A stretch of 64,000 nt of DNA. Origin: Cristatella mucedo (taxonomy: Eukaryota > Bryozoa > Phylactolaemata > Cristatellidae). The first letter of the stretch is position 1; every line of letters begins with the position of its first letter. The stretch lies in the NCBI GenBank assembly GCA_009760855.2, contig WPIO01000356.1, forward strand, positions 1-64,000, written 5' to 3'. Position numbers and translations under genes: made by a program. Under the pieces are notes generated by a model. It saw nothing but the letters and a program-made list of their open reading frames with translations, was not told where the DNA came from and did not search any database. This document shows positions 24,848 through 37,309 of the stretch, in pieces.

Positions 24848-25050
24848 CTAACAAGTAATGGAAATACTTAGAAAGCTTAAACCTACCAGGAATAATTTGC
24901 AAGTTAAGATTACAATCACAATGAGCTGCGCCACCACACGTTCCGATAAGATGGCAATGATCTAGCTCATTTTCGCCATCTAACCGCTTATCACATATCC
25001 AACATATATTTGCATTTTCAAAATTAATCTTCTCTTTTTTATAGTAATGG
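24848..25050 (-). pseudogene. Relic of a transposon-type DNA polymerase B zinc knuckle region
   Basis: The minus strand reads EKINFENANICWICDKRLDG then ENELDHCHLIGTCGGAAHCD then CNLNLQIIPGRF. The C-x2-C ... DHCH-x3-G-x3-GAAH-x3-CN pattern is the endonuclease-VII-like zinc motif found just before the exonuclease/polymerase region of Polinton/Maverick-like and related protein-primed polymerases. A stop follows after about 60 codons, and no polymerase motifs remain nearby. Confidence 0.6.
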
Positions 25051-26110
25051 AAGACTTATCATACTACTTATTCTCAGATACCGTAAGCAGTAGGTCTTCC
25101 TTGATACGTGAAACCTCTCTTATTAAACAAGTAATATAAGTTATTTAACGCTGCTGGAACCTCTAAATAACTTAAAGCTATAAGCATTTGACTTATGATA
25201 GAAATATAACATCAGACCCTGACAATGGATTACGTTTCTGCTGCTGCGTTCCTTTAGGATGCATCCGGACATTCTTATCGCAATCTCCAATTTCATCTTG
25301 ACAACGCCGCTCAAAATCTGCATAATGGTAATGGAATATTCCTGGACCCGACTTGAGTATTGAAAGCAGAGAAATTGGCAGACAAAGCATCAATAGCTAT
25401 AGCATTTCACCCAGGTCCAATCTCATTCCATCATTCAAGCTTCACCTCAAAGGATCTAAACTAAAGTCTTATCGCAGATCACAACTCCGAAACCTTATTC
25501 AGGTTAGTCTGAACACCCTTCACTGGCATCATATCATAATCAGAATTCCTGTAGGCATACCTTCGGATATGCATTGTCATCTTAGCCTATCCAAACTTTG
25601 CAATATACTTTTTCATTATTGAAGTGATTATCTATTTCGCAACGACTCAAAATCAATATCGCTATCTAGAAAGCCATTAAAATGCTAGGCAGACTCCCTA
25701 CCATAACAACTTTCACGACCAAAGAATCAACAACTGTATCCAGTTCAACCCAATCTCTGTATCCCCCTCTCTTAAGTGAGAGTTCTGTACGTGCACCTAC
25801 TAAGCTGTTTCATATTAACAGCAGAAACTCTTGTTGGAATATTACCTAACTAAATTAGTAATAAACTCAAGTCGACATTAGACAAGGATTGTTTGGTGTT
25901 CTGGCAGTTTTCACTTGAGTCATGTCCATAATCCTGCTTGCAAATGCAGAGTATCACTAACCGGACTTTCTTGTAATGTCCATGCTTCGGAGCAGAATGC
26001 TATACAGGAAGAATAAATTATATTTAATAGAAAACAATTAAAGAAGGTGTCCTCTAGATTCGTTCAATTGGTTATTAAGTAGATTATGTAGAGGAAAAAT
26101 TAACAAATCG
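25050..26110. other. AT-rich sequence, possibly more of the polymerase relic
   Basis: Minus-strand ORFs of 60-66 codons (25141-25393) lie directly upstream of the zinc knuckle and could be eroded polymerase-ORF sequence. I could not confirm any motif. Confidence 0.3.
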
Positions 26111-26935
26111 CCAGTGAAGGTCACAAGCAAGTTTAAACCAGCTCCACAATCAAATCTTCCTACTTTCAGCTACACAACATTGTTAAAATTGGGGCTTGTT
26201 TAGACATGGATACCATAACCAAGTTGGTCCATGGATTTGTGACATCCCGTCTTGACTTCTGTAACTCACTGCTTGCTGGCCGACCGGCATGTGCAATCAG
26301 GTGCTTACAGTCGGTGCAATAGTCTGCAGCTAGGCTTGCATGTCGTGTGGCTCGCAGTTGCCACATTACGCCACTTCTCAACGACCTGCACTGACTACCA
26401 GTCAAGCAACGGATCGACTTCAAGGTTCGGTCGCTCAATTTTACGTCGCTTCATTTTGGCTCCAGCCTACCTATCAGGTCTGCTCTACCACCAGGCTAAG
26501 CATCGTACCATCCGCTTTACGGAATGTAACCGTTTACACATACCTCGCACAAACCTCAAATGCTTTGGAGACCGTGCCTTCAGTTCGTATGCTCCCAAAG
26601 CCTCGAACTCACTCCAGACTTCCGTTAAGACATCCCCTGACTTTACCACATTTAAAAAGAAATTCAGAACTTACCTTTTTATGACAGCATTTAGTGGGTC
26701 CCTGTGATTCAACCTTTATGTGCTTATGTGTGCTGACACTGTTACATGCAGCTACTAACCTCACTTGCATGCTGACCCTGTGCATGTCACCCTAACCATT
26801 TTATTATAGTTGTTTACCAAGCATGATACCACTCACCATCCGATCGTGTTTAATTTGCAACAAGCTTAAAGTGCCTAGAAAGATATTGGGTTCTCCGAGG
26901 GCGCTTTATCAAGCGTGTTATCATTATTTTTTTCA
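26110..26935 (+). mobile_element. LINE2 copy with 3' UTR and tail
   Basis: Readable pieces are SSYFQLHNIVKIGACL, then [20 protein letters not shown] near 26228-26285, QRIDFKV near 26408, and ASNSLQTSVKTSPDFTTFKK then FRTYLFMTAFSGSL-stop at 26707. The 3' UTR, the hairpin (ctagaaagatattgggttct ccgagggcgctttatcaag) and an ATTATTT tail end at about 26932. Several stops are present. Confidence 0.85.
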
Positions 26936-27034
26936 AACCGGTGAGAGTGAAGCTACCGAAGAAGTGAAAGCCAAGACGAGAACCGGTTAAAGCTGGTTTG
27001 AGTCTTCGGTAGCTAAGTGTTGATTTTCCAGCTA

Positions 27035-27847
27035 CAGTGGTACGTCGGTTTACGAGTGTCTTGAGATACGAGATGTCTCTCGGCCGATTTATGAGCTTTG
27101 AGTTGCGAGCTCTAATTTGGGTTACGAGCCAGTTGCAGATACTCCACTGTTAGTTGCTGCAGCGAAGGTCACACTGGGTGTGGTTACTCAGGCCAATAAG
27201 GGTAGGGCAGCGAACGACGGTCCATTGCAAAATGCTACCCTAAGACCCGGGTGTGACACCAAGCGCAGGCCTGGTGGTTCGCCCCCAGACAGGCTCGAGC
27301 GAGCCTTCGTGGTGCTTGGACGTGCAAGATTGCCAGGGTCCGGTGTTAAATCCTACTTCTTCAGGAACAGCTAAGTACGTACTGAAATCTATTTAGGAAT
27401 TATCGTCGTGTGAAAGTTCACCGCATAACTGATAGCAACAGGTGCGTCCGCGATAAGTCCCAGCCAATAAACAGAAAGAAAGAAAAATCTGGCAAAAAGG
27501 GCAAAGATCGGCGAATAAGATTCAGATATTCATTTCAGCCTTTCTCCGCTAACTCTATTAGCATCTTCAAGTTGTCTGATCTCCAAATTATTTCTGTACG
27601 TTAGGATTAATAAAATTTGTCTATTGCAAGACATTCTAGTGTACTGCTTTTAAAGCAATATTTGTTGTTTAGAAGTACACATTTAATTTAAAAGCATGTG
27701 AAAAAATCGCAGTTTTTTTTGGGGGTCCGGAACGGATTAATGGCATTTCAATTCATTTCAAGTGGGACGAGTGATTTTGTGTACGAGTAATTTGAGCTAA
27801 GAGCTCGGGCACAGAACAAATTGAACTCACAAGTAGAGGTATGAATG
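27035..27847. mobile_element. 813-bp Tigger/pogo-like DNA transposon with TA target duplication
   Basis: The left end cagtggtacgtcggtttacg and the right end (minus-strand reading catt[c]atacctctacttgtga) are related. Both resemble the pogo/Tigger terminal consensus CAGTGGTACCTCG...TTTACGA. The diagnostic ggaacggattaatggcattt is at 27729-27748. TA lies on both sides (27033-27034 and 27848-27849). Internal ORFs of 85 and 64 codons do not show the DDE transposase, so the element is non-autonomous. Confidence 0.75.
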
Positions 27848-27849
27848 TA

Positions 27850-28200
27850 CTCTCGGTTACCCGGTGAGGCGAGGTGGCCCACTGAGCCAGCCGACAGCGC
27901 GGCTGCCCCGCTCAGCCACATCCCAACCGATCTCATGCGGCGACCGTTCAGCACGCCCGTCTGGCTTACTACTGCTATCAATCAGCAGCGGGCCCGCCCC
28001 GGCACACCCAGTACCGTAGACGTGGTATATATCTGGCCGACCGCCTTACGAGAGCGACGTTACGCACGCTCACCGAAGGGACTGCTTGGCGCTCTGTTCC
28101 TCATTAAAGGTGACTACTTTCTGCTGTGTATTTCTTAGTGGTATTTCACCGTAAGAGCACAAAACATTTCACCCTTAGAACACATCAATAAAAACCATCT
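27850..28200. other. No recognisable feature
   Basis: A 97-codon ORF at 27845-28138 is without recognisable motifs. Confidence 0.4.
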
Positions 28201-28204
28201 TACT

Positions 28205-29290
28205 AAAACTGACTTAGGTAAAATGTCAAGTTCACTCAGATATTTAATGCTGACGTATTCATTATAACTATTTCTGTTTCTTTCTTCTGACTAGGTAAGT
28301 TGAACTTTCGGCAGTCATTTCTTTACATGGGCACTTGCAATACACAGGGATGGTAGCGTCCAATTTGGTTAGTTAGGCTGAGTTACTTATTGCATGAAAT
28401 CTACGCGTTAGCTCCTAGCATTCCATCCAAGACTTATCACATTTCCCAAGATCTCCGCGACAACCCAACAGCTTGATCGATTAGTTCAGAAACATTCGGG
28501 AACTTCCAGCTAGCAGATTCAGATTGCGATTAAAAATGGCAAAGCCTAATTGACCTCACAAATGCTGGTCCAGTGGAAACAGCTGACGGTCCCTTCCTGG
28601 AAGCCTACACAGCGCCAAAAATGCCTGGTGGGACGTGCCTAGGCAGCCGCTGTCTTGCTGATCTGGCGGCCGGGCTGAGCGCTGTGCAGTTGCCCCTTGT
28701 GTACGCTCGGAATGCCGCTTATCCGCATACTCATATGACAGGCGGCGGCGAGCGTTTAACACATTACTCAGTCGAGAATTCTGCGACGTCCACGCCACTG
28801 ACACTTGTGCCTATTCACTAGCCAGATGCAAGCGATTGTGCGTAGATTAGAACATACAGAAAGTGAAACCAGTCAAGCTGTACTCTAGCGTAGGAATATT
28901 TTAAAGGAACCAGATGGATATGACTTACCATAGCCTCGTGAGCACTCTCCTCGCGGAGGCGAATATCGGAATTCTACATCGCCCATCTCGCTCCGAGTAG
29001 CTGTTGAGTCACTGGGTGCCGAAATGTCCGTGGCATGTAGGCTGGCCACTTACAGCGATTTCGGACTTGTGGTCCTCTGTGCAGTCGCTCTCCCTAGACG
29101 CGGCCGCCTCATTGACGCTTGCATTGCAACCGCTATCTAGTGGAACAGTCGCATTTAGATTGGCCGGCAGGCTGCTTGAGTTAGCTGCAAGTTATAAAAA
29201 TGAGGATCTGAACGGAGGATAAAAATCGGAATATAATTGGAGCTTAACGGGTGCTAGCATAAAAGGACACCTGCGGTACTGAGTGCTGGC
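28205..29290. repeat. Dispersed repeat X, copy 2
   Basis: About 80% similar by eye to X1 throughout. It is followed by a LINE3 fragment in the same arrangement as X3, so X2 plus LINE3 and X3 plus LINE3 look like duplicates of a roughly 2 kb segment. Confidence 0.75.
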
Positions 29291-29324
29291 CTCGGAAGAC
29301 AGCTTTCTCAATTCAAGGGTTTCT

Positions 29325-30129
29325 AGTCAGAATAATAACGATAATTATTGAAATTATAGATCTTTTGCACAGTTTGGCATGAGAGCTGACTCTTTATCCG
29401 GGAACTTAACAGCTCGCTACGAGATAACTAGTAACCAAGGATCAGTGAAATGCACGGTATCATAAATGCAAAATAAGAGAAAGTATCGAGGTATCGAGAC
29501 TAGAGTGCCACACAAAAACGAATAAATTCTCAAGCCGCGTGTTAGTAAGAACGCCAGCGATGTCGAGATGCAATACATCCTGCAGTGGCAAGCAAGCGCC
29601 TCACTCGGGAACAAAAATGACTGAGCGAAAATACTGAGCGAACAAAAAGCTTACCGGAACAGGTAAATCTTTAACCGAGAATTCATTCATGAAACGCTAT
29701 CTCAGCTGCTGAGTGTAGCCTTGAGCGAGTTATCAAATTTCGGTGCTTACGAGCTTTGTGTTCAATTTCTAAGATTTCAATTTAGTCCAAGGAACGACGA
29801 TCTGACTACGGTAACAGGAGCGAGGTTAGGCAAGTGCGCACCGGAAGAAGCTGGGTAGGTAGAGTCGTGCGAGTGAGGAAATCGAATTGTAAGCCAGACA
29901 ACGAATGTTGATTTTGATTACACGCTTGACATCGAGCCAAGGAAGCTCAGACGAACGCGCGAGCCTGCCTCGTTTCAAGTATAAGTCCACTCGCACATTC
30001 CTCGCAGTGGATCGCTCTGCCGAAATCATCAGATTTAGTGCGTGTGCTTTGAATATTTTTGGCGCACTTTAGCAGTCGCAATTAGAATGATCTATGTGCG
30101 GACGAGCAAACGTAGTTATTCAAAGCTCA

Positions 30130-30130
<1 letters not shown>
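29325..30130 (-). mobile_element. LINE3 fragment (RT C-terminus), copy 1
   Basis: The AATAATAACGATAATTATTG tail is at 29328. On the minus strand, SSELPWLDVKRVIKINIRCL then AYNSISSLARLYLP at 29850-29960 is the WLPVxxRIxFKI...LAPxYL block of CR1-type RTs. It aligns with 41500-42480. Confidence 0.55.
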
Positions 30131-30652
<522 letters not shown>

Positions 30653-30734
30653 CCCATTGAATACCAGTTCAGTTTAAATAGACTGAGTCACATACATTTT
30701 AAAATTGCCACATGGGTTAGCCATCCCGTGGATA

Positions 30735-31110
30735 GATGTGGCGGTGTGGGGCATTTACGTTTGTAGAACACAGGAAAACTAGCAAGGACGCACACAATTA
30801 TTTTATTAGAAGCAGATACGTTTTTGGCATCTTTTTAAATTTCGTCAGGTCAGAGAATATCATGATCTCAGCCCGGAGTGAGTGCCCGACTTCGGGAGCG
30901 TGTGAACTAAAGACTCTGTCAGCAAAGGATTTATGATTCGTTGGAGGCGTAGCTAAACAATTTGAGCCAGAAAAGCCGATCGTACGAAAAAATTGGGGTG
31001 GGGAGCAGCTCTGATAAGCATGACCGAAGAAAGATCGATTCCTTGCATCCTGAATCGAAAGGCTCTCAGAGAATTCGGAGGTAAACGAGGATTTGTTGCA
31101 TAGAGGCATT
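30735..31110 (-). mobile_element. Diverged LINE2 RT C-terminal fragment
   Basis: The minus strand reads PPTNHKSFADRVFSSHAPEV then IFSDLTKFKKMPKTYLLLI. This matches [20 protein letters not shown] and SPDLTTFKKNLKTHLF of other copies. Confidence 0.7.
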
Positions 31111-32930
31111 AGACTACCGCCACCGTTGGCAAGTTTTTGTCGGAGTAACTCAAAACAAGAGATTTAAAAGAGTCCTTCGGGTCGACTGCAAACGGTCTTA
31201 AATTTTAGCTGAAATGCGTGAATACCCATTACTCAAGCGCAGAGCACAAAACATTGAAATTGACAGCTTTCAGCCTGAGCGGTGCGACTGCGAAGTAAGC
31301 GAGCTGAATCTCTTGAATCTCGGTGGAAGCAATGGGTCAGCCATCTTGCCTGTTTTAGCTAAGCTTTGCAGTCGGCCCAGCACAATTGCTCTTAGGTAGG
31401 AGCCCAAGCACAGTCCACTGTTAATAAACCATTCTTATTTTATTCGCTCATTCATCCCAGAGAGGCGACCATACGGTTACATAAGCGTAGCACTTATGCA
31501 CATAGCTTTATTGTTCAACGGCTTGTTAGTCAATCACGTCAATCATTGCTAAATGTCATATTTAGAGGCCTTCTGCAAAGACTTGAACAGACATCTATCG
31601 TGCCAATAGTAGGTCCGCGTGTAGCCCAAGTATTGTCGAGTAGTGATGAATAAATATGTCAATGGAAGTCGTCGAAAGTACAAATAGTGGCAGCGACTAT
31701 GCACGTCGCTTGATGGGAAGTTTCCCATAAAGTCACTCGTTCGAACATAGAATTGTATACTTATCTTAATGCATAATGATTGTTGATGACTATTAGGGTA
31801 GAGGTTTTTTAGTTATATGCCTCGCCCTAGGCTTGTAAATATTGTTAGCTGCTAGATTTCAGAGCTCGGCCTCAGTTCTAATGGCTCCAGCTGGATAGTG
31901 ATAGAACAAACAGTCGTGTGTGTAAGGCCAAGCTGCTTGAGAATGCACCATCTGTGAACGTCTTTACCCGTGCATTAAAAAATCGCTCTATCTTAAGCAA
32001 AAGCATTTAGTGATAATTATTGAAGTTTGTAGCGATCGCATTTCAGACGACACCGTCTTTGGAGCTCTGATTGCTAAAATAATTTATTAAATACTTCAGT
32101 ATAGTGGTGTTGGTGCCCGTTGTGGAGCTGTGTTCGATGTCAGGGGTAGCCCAGATTAGCTTGGGCGGTTTTTGCCCTCTTATATGGACAACGGCCTCCC
32201 TGTCTGAGTCAGTAACGAGCTGGAAAATGAAGGGACAATGGCCTCGCTGGGTAACAAGGCTGAAAATATTGATTGTAATTTATCTCAACTATCTTATTGC
32301 AGTAGCTACGTAATCGGTGCCAATTTTCTTTACTAGCGTATGCTAAAACGTTTTCACGGGAAGCTCGGGAATGTGTGAACTCTGGTAATCACAAGGATCC
32401 CTAATTATTATACCGAGTGTAACGTGAGGTCTTTAAAGATACAATTCATTTCTATAGCATGTTCTGACTGGAACTTTTATCTGGCGATTCTTCAAAAACT
32501 AATCATCCCACGGGTAACAAAGCGTGTAAAATACCTACACCAATGTGAAAAATGTGAAGGATGGAGGATGTAAGGAGCAATGGCCAAGAACTAAAATGGA
32601 TTCAAGCTGATATCTTAAGCGGTCCGGAAAGTCTTCTTATTTGAGGAGCCTTGGATTCTCACTTATTCCGGAAACTGAGTGCGGAGCCAAAGTGTTGGCG
32701 TGCTTTGAAATCGAGCTCGTGATGTTTGATTTTACGTACTGGCCCAAAAGTCACAATAATCTTTCTTGCTTGGTTACGCCCGATATACCTCAGCGTATCT
32801 GTACCAAGGCCAAGTTTGGTTCGCTGGAATTGGACGGCTGTAATGTGGTAAGGGTCGCCGAATAGGCCGGGGTCAAATTACCATGCTTTTTTTGTTGTCA
32901 TTGTTCATGCTACCACTGACCGTACGATTC
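31110..32930. other. No recognisable gene
   Basis: ORFs of 61-74 codons on the plus strand are without motifs. An AATAAA occurs near 31421. Confidence 0.4.
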
Positions 32931-32934
32931 TGCT

Positions 32935-33020
32935 TCTTTTACCGCAAATGTAAAGTCCCTAGACACAGATTAGTTTCTCCGAGGGCGCTATACAAATATA
33001 TTGATTTTAGCATTATTACA
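32935..33020 (+). mobile_element. LINE/SINE 3'-end fragment
   Basis: ttctgcttcttttaccgcaaatgtaaagtccctagacacagattagtttctcc is the position-equivalent of the LINE2 terminus, followed by gagggcgctatacaaatata and an ATTATTA-like tail. Confidence 0.55.
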
Positions 33021-33269
33021 AATATATAATTATTCTCAGCGCTTCCCAAACTAATGTTTTGTCTTGTAACAGTTTTTCATAGTATATTATTGGCTATATG
33101 GTATAACTTTTTATAACTTGTATAGTATAGATTATTTCAGTAAACGTCTTTTACGTAATGCTTGATTTATAAATTAATTCTATATTTTCAAAGCATAATT
33201 TCAAAGACTTATTTAAAATACGCTCTCTGATTTCAAAATTTTTTTTCTTCCGGCTTGAATCAGTCATGC

Positions 33270-35690
33270 ACGCTTTTTCAGCCGTGTTAGGAAAAAAGTT
33301 AAAAGAACCAGAAGGTCGGAAAAGAAAAAGAGAAGGTGAAAAGGAAGCACAAATGTCTAGTAAATTAAGTAATGGCGTATTTATTGAAATAATCTGAGGC
33401 GAATAAGGCTGAACGTGTACACTGTTTAGAGACTAAATCCGAAGACGACATACGTCGAACATTTTAAAGATGGAAAGGAGGAGGATAAACCAAATCATAC
33501 TTAAACCTCGCTATCAATCATAGTTCCGACGAAAATTACCACGTTTGCTAAAAAAATACCGATGACTATGTTGCGGAGCTGATTCAACAAGATAGGAGCC
33601 TGTTTAGCTTGGCGTGAATGATAAAATTAGAGAGTCTTCTGAACCTGGTAGAAAATAATGTTAGGAATGCTGTTCTAAAAATTTTTCAGGATGGCTATTT
33701 AATTTTGGTCCCAAGAAAAAGCTATCAATAATATCACACGCTCTCTTTAATGAAATGATAATTCTTGGATGGTGTCATTTTTCAATGCAGAAACAATCTA
33801 CCATCGGTAGATTGTTCAGAAACAATCTACCATCGGTAGCTGGTGAACCTTTAAATTACGTCAACATGGTTAAACGTCAATTAGTAAACGGGGAGGAAAT
33901 GAGTCAATCGTGACTACTACTTTCACCAAATTAATATAGCTACTTACTGTCTTCGCTGCTTATTGATCTCCCCTTAGGTTAACTGATGACTTTGAAAATA
34001 AAAAAATCAGAAAATGGATGGCTATTTGAAAACAGTTTCAGCCATTGCAAAGTTTTTGCTACTCGGAAAGAAGCTAAACAGAAGACAATTAGTTGTACTG
34101 AAATTGGCGGAGAAGTTTAATTCAATTTTATTCAAAAAAACGTTCGCGATATATTTTGAGAAGAAAACTTGACTGTGCTAAATTATTGTGTTTTGAAAAA
34201 CTTGGCACGGCGTGGCCGCGAAGAAAGTTTGATCTTATATGAGCATAGGCATGATGGAGGTTTTAATTTCATAATCTAGCTCTTCAGTATAACTCGCTTT
34301 TGGATAAACCTCTTAAGTATACATTAGAAAATTCTGTTTGTTTTTTGTCACCCAAAATTCAAAGTTATTTCATACACCTACTTGCAGAAACTGCACAAAA
34401 GTAAGTTATAAACAGATATACAAATAAACAAGTCGTGCGGTTTTATCGTCGATTATACTGCTGATCTAGGAGATCGAGAGCAGCTTGACCGAGCAATCAG
34501 ATATCTCGATGTGGGTTTTTAAAGAAAAAACATTATGATCAGAGAAACATTTTTAGGTTTTGTCGAGGTTCACAAAAATGATGCAGCAAGCCTTTAAAGG
34601 CAATCATTGAGAGCCTTACATTCGAAAACATCTGCTTGGCCAACCATCGGCCACAATGCCATGATAATAAATACAGTTGAGAGTAAATGCCAGACATCGT
34701 AAAGCATTATATTGTCAACTGTGACCACATCTGCACCAATTTAGTAGTAGTACACTCCTCTGCGAAACAGGATCCAGTTGTCGCAACATTTTATGGGACA
34801 GTTAAAAGTGTTTATCATTTTTTTAGCGCCCAACTCTTTGTTGGAATAAGTTGGAAGATTACTGCCTTTAGCAGTAAAGCCGGAATCTGACGCACGCCGC
34901 CGTTAGAGCAGTATACGAAGGACTTAATGAACTGGCGGAGCTTCTATAAAGCGTGTCAGAAGATCTATAAAGAGGTTTGAAACCAGACGTGACGTAGCAC
35001 AGTTGCTTTCAAGCTTATTAAATTTAACTTAATACTTTAAATAGAGTTCTGAAATACTATTCTCCGCAAGATTGACCAAAGCTACAAACGGTTGCAGGAT
35101 TCTGCGATGAATTTTAAAGAAGCACCAGACAATCTTGAATTCCTGAAGCAAGAACCTATTAAAATTTGCAGCGATCTGAGTGAAACTGCTGCGAAAATTT
35201 TCCAAGATAAATGCACAGATTGGGACGTTGAAATTGAAAGAAGAATGAGGCGACCAAATGGGATATCCGGAGAGCGCAAAATCGATGCAGGATTTACAGC
35301 TTCAACAAGAGATATCGACGCATTTTTTGGCATGAAGGAGGGAGACATAAAACGCAGATTCAAACTAGATATGCTCTCCGAAACGGAGGCAGGCAAATTG
35401 TGTGAAAGCTTCAAAGATTTTGGATTGTTTTATGACAGCAACGTCAACGGTAGGAATTAATAACGGTGATTGAAGATTGCAAAATTTTGCTTAAGACAAG
35501 AATTGAAAGTTTACCACAAGCTCCAATGGATCTTCTACATTTTATTGCTGCAAATGGAGATGATTTATTTCGAATCTATGTATTTTTCTTCAGATTCTTC
35601 TGGCTGTTACGGTATCAAAAGTTAGCTGTGACGGGTCTTTCAGAAACTTGAACTTATTTTACTGTAGTTGCTCGCTTTAATGGGGCTAGT
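33270..35690 (+). pseudogene. hAT transposase relic, ZMYM1-like type
   Basis: The order of blocks fits the ZMYM1-like hAT group. EGRKRKREGEKEAQMSSKLS lies near 33310. A CTNLVVVHSSAKQDPVVATF then YGTVKSVYHFFSAQL stretch (equivalent to HxxAHxLNLV...FFG...YxFFS) lies near 34735-34840. AVRAVYEGLNELAELL lies near 34900 and ERRMRRPNGISGERKIDAGF near 35240. The C-terminal dimerisation block, LCIFLQILLAVTVSKVSCDG then SFRNLNLF (equivalent to LLTLPVTVASCERSFSKLKL), lies near 35577-35660. An open 122-codon piece is at 35092-35460. Numerous frameshifts show it is dead. No terminal inverted repeats were found. Confidence 0.7.
33788..33839. repeat. Palindrome plus tandem copy inside the hAT relic
   Basis: aacaatctacc and ggtagattgtt (11-bp arms, 3-nt loop) lie at 33792-33816. 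The 23-bp segment at 33788-33810 is repeated at 33817-33839. Confidence 0.9.
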
Positions 35691-36025
35691 ACCATCTTGG
35701 CAACTTGGTAATTTTCAGCAGTGAAAGGAAACATTTGGAGAAGTTTATAGCAAGTACTTCATTGACCCATTATCTAAGGTGAAGTCAGGGGGAAGTCTAT
35801 CATTAAGATTTCGTGAACTTAATAAAAATAGACACTTTGTAATCACTGTATTTTCATTAAAATATCACAATTGTAATCTTATTAGAATAAACAGTAATTA
35901 TATCGTCGCGTTTCAATTTTGTATTTCTTTGATGCTAACTTAAGTTTATAAAAATAATGGATTAAACATTTTTTGAATGAAATAGGGAGCGCTATCTGTG
36001 TAGTTCGTTACCGGGTGCACAATAT
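35690..36025. other. AT-rich, possibly 3' flank of the hAT element
   Basis: No ORF or clear terminal repeat. Confidence 0.3.
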
Positions 36026-36381
36026 AATAATAATAACAATAATAATAATAATAATAATGCACTTGATAAAGCGCCCTCAGAGAACTAAATCTCTCTCTAG
36101 GCGCTTTACATTTTCTGCAAAGGAAAATGCAATTGAATGGTGAGTAATATCATGCCTGATAAACAAAAAAATGAATAACATGGTTAGGGGTGACATGCAC
36201 AGGTTTAGCGTGCAAATGTGGTTAGTTGCAGCATGCACAGTGTCAGCACGCATAAGCACACGAAGGACGAATCACAGGGACCCACTAAATGCTCTCCATA
36301 ATAGGTGTGTTTTTAAGTTCTTTTTAAATGCGGTCAGGTCAGGGGATGTTCTGACGCAGGTCAGGAGGGAGTTCCGGGCTG
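36026..36381 (-). mobile_element. LINE2 3' end
   Basis: AATAATAATGCACTTGATAA, the hairpin and the 3' UTR, then the inverse of the ORF end (gggacccactaaatgctctc). It is abruptly joined to another LINE2 tail at 36381 after gagttccgggct. Confidence 0.85.
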
Positions 36382-36830
36382 ATAATAATAATACATTTGA
36401 TAAAGCTCGCTTAGAGAAGTCATTCTCTTTCTAGGCACTTCACGTCCGCTGCAAAAGAAGCACAATCGAATGGTTAGTGGTACCATGCTGAATAAACAAG
36501 AAGAACAAAATGCTTAGAGGTAAAATGCACCGGGTCAGCATTCAAGTATGGTTAGTGGCAGCATGCACAATCTCAGCACGCACAAGCTCATAAAGGTCAA
36601 ATCACAGGGACCCACTAAATGTTGTCATAAATAGATGCGCTTTAACTTTTTTTTGTGGACAAGCCAGCAGACATGACACAAATTGGAAGTGAGTCGTTGG
36701 CTTTGGGAGCATATGAAATAAAGGCATGGTCTCGAAAGGATTTGAGATTGGTACGAGGTATATGCAAACAGTAAGATTCCAAAAATTCAATGGTACGATG
36801 CTTGGCCTGGTGAGGGAGTAGATCTAAGGA
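36382..36830 (-). mobile_element. Second LINE2 3' end, abutting or inserted into the first
   Basis: A new AATAATAATACATTTGATAA tail starts inside the RT end of the preceding copy. The minus strand then reads the RT end (IYLVPISNPFETMP, equivalent to IPRTNLKSFGDRA). The later part of the first copy is not found beyond, so this is an insertion with deletion or a junction. Confidence 0.7.
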
Positions 36831-36889
36831 ACGCCGCCGGTAGTGCCGGACACATTTTCAATGTGGGCAAGTTGAAAACACTTCGGGCC

Positions 36890-37250
36890 AGAAATCTTAC
36901 CATTTGAAAGACGTCTTTTGGGCCAACCGTATGGCCAAGGAAAGTCTGGGGTCTAGTTTAAAGTCAAGAGTGGTCCAGAAAGCACTGGGAATTATTGAGG
37001 GCTCCAGGTCGCTAAGTGCATCAAAAGGGAGAAACCTGAGTAGCAGCAACGAAGCTGGCACAGTTTGCTCCCACAAGCCACTCATCCGGAAGCTAACGTT
37101 GATTGGTCAGCGGCTCATATTAGCACCCATATCGTATTCTCGATGGCAGTTTAAAGGTGGCCGCTTAAATTACTCCTGCCTACTCCTGCATCAGTTGACT
37201 GCGAATCACCAGGGTAAGTAGGCTGCCTCTCGAGAACCGTTGGCAATCTA
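36890..37250 (-). repeat. Dispersed repeat Y, copy 2
   Basis: Inverse match to 16100-16460; see that entry. It contains an inverse CCAAT (gattggtcag) near 37102. Confidence 0.6.
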
Positions 37251-37309
37251 AATAAGAGCAGATGATTAGCGAAGAATTGTGTTAGCTGCTGCTTCACGTT
37301 GTGCAGTAT

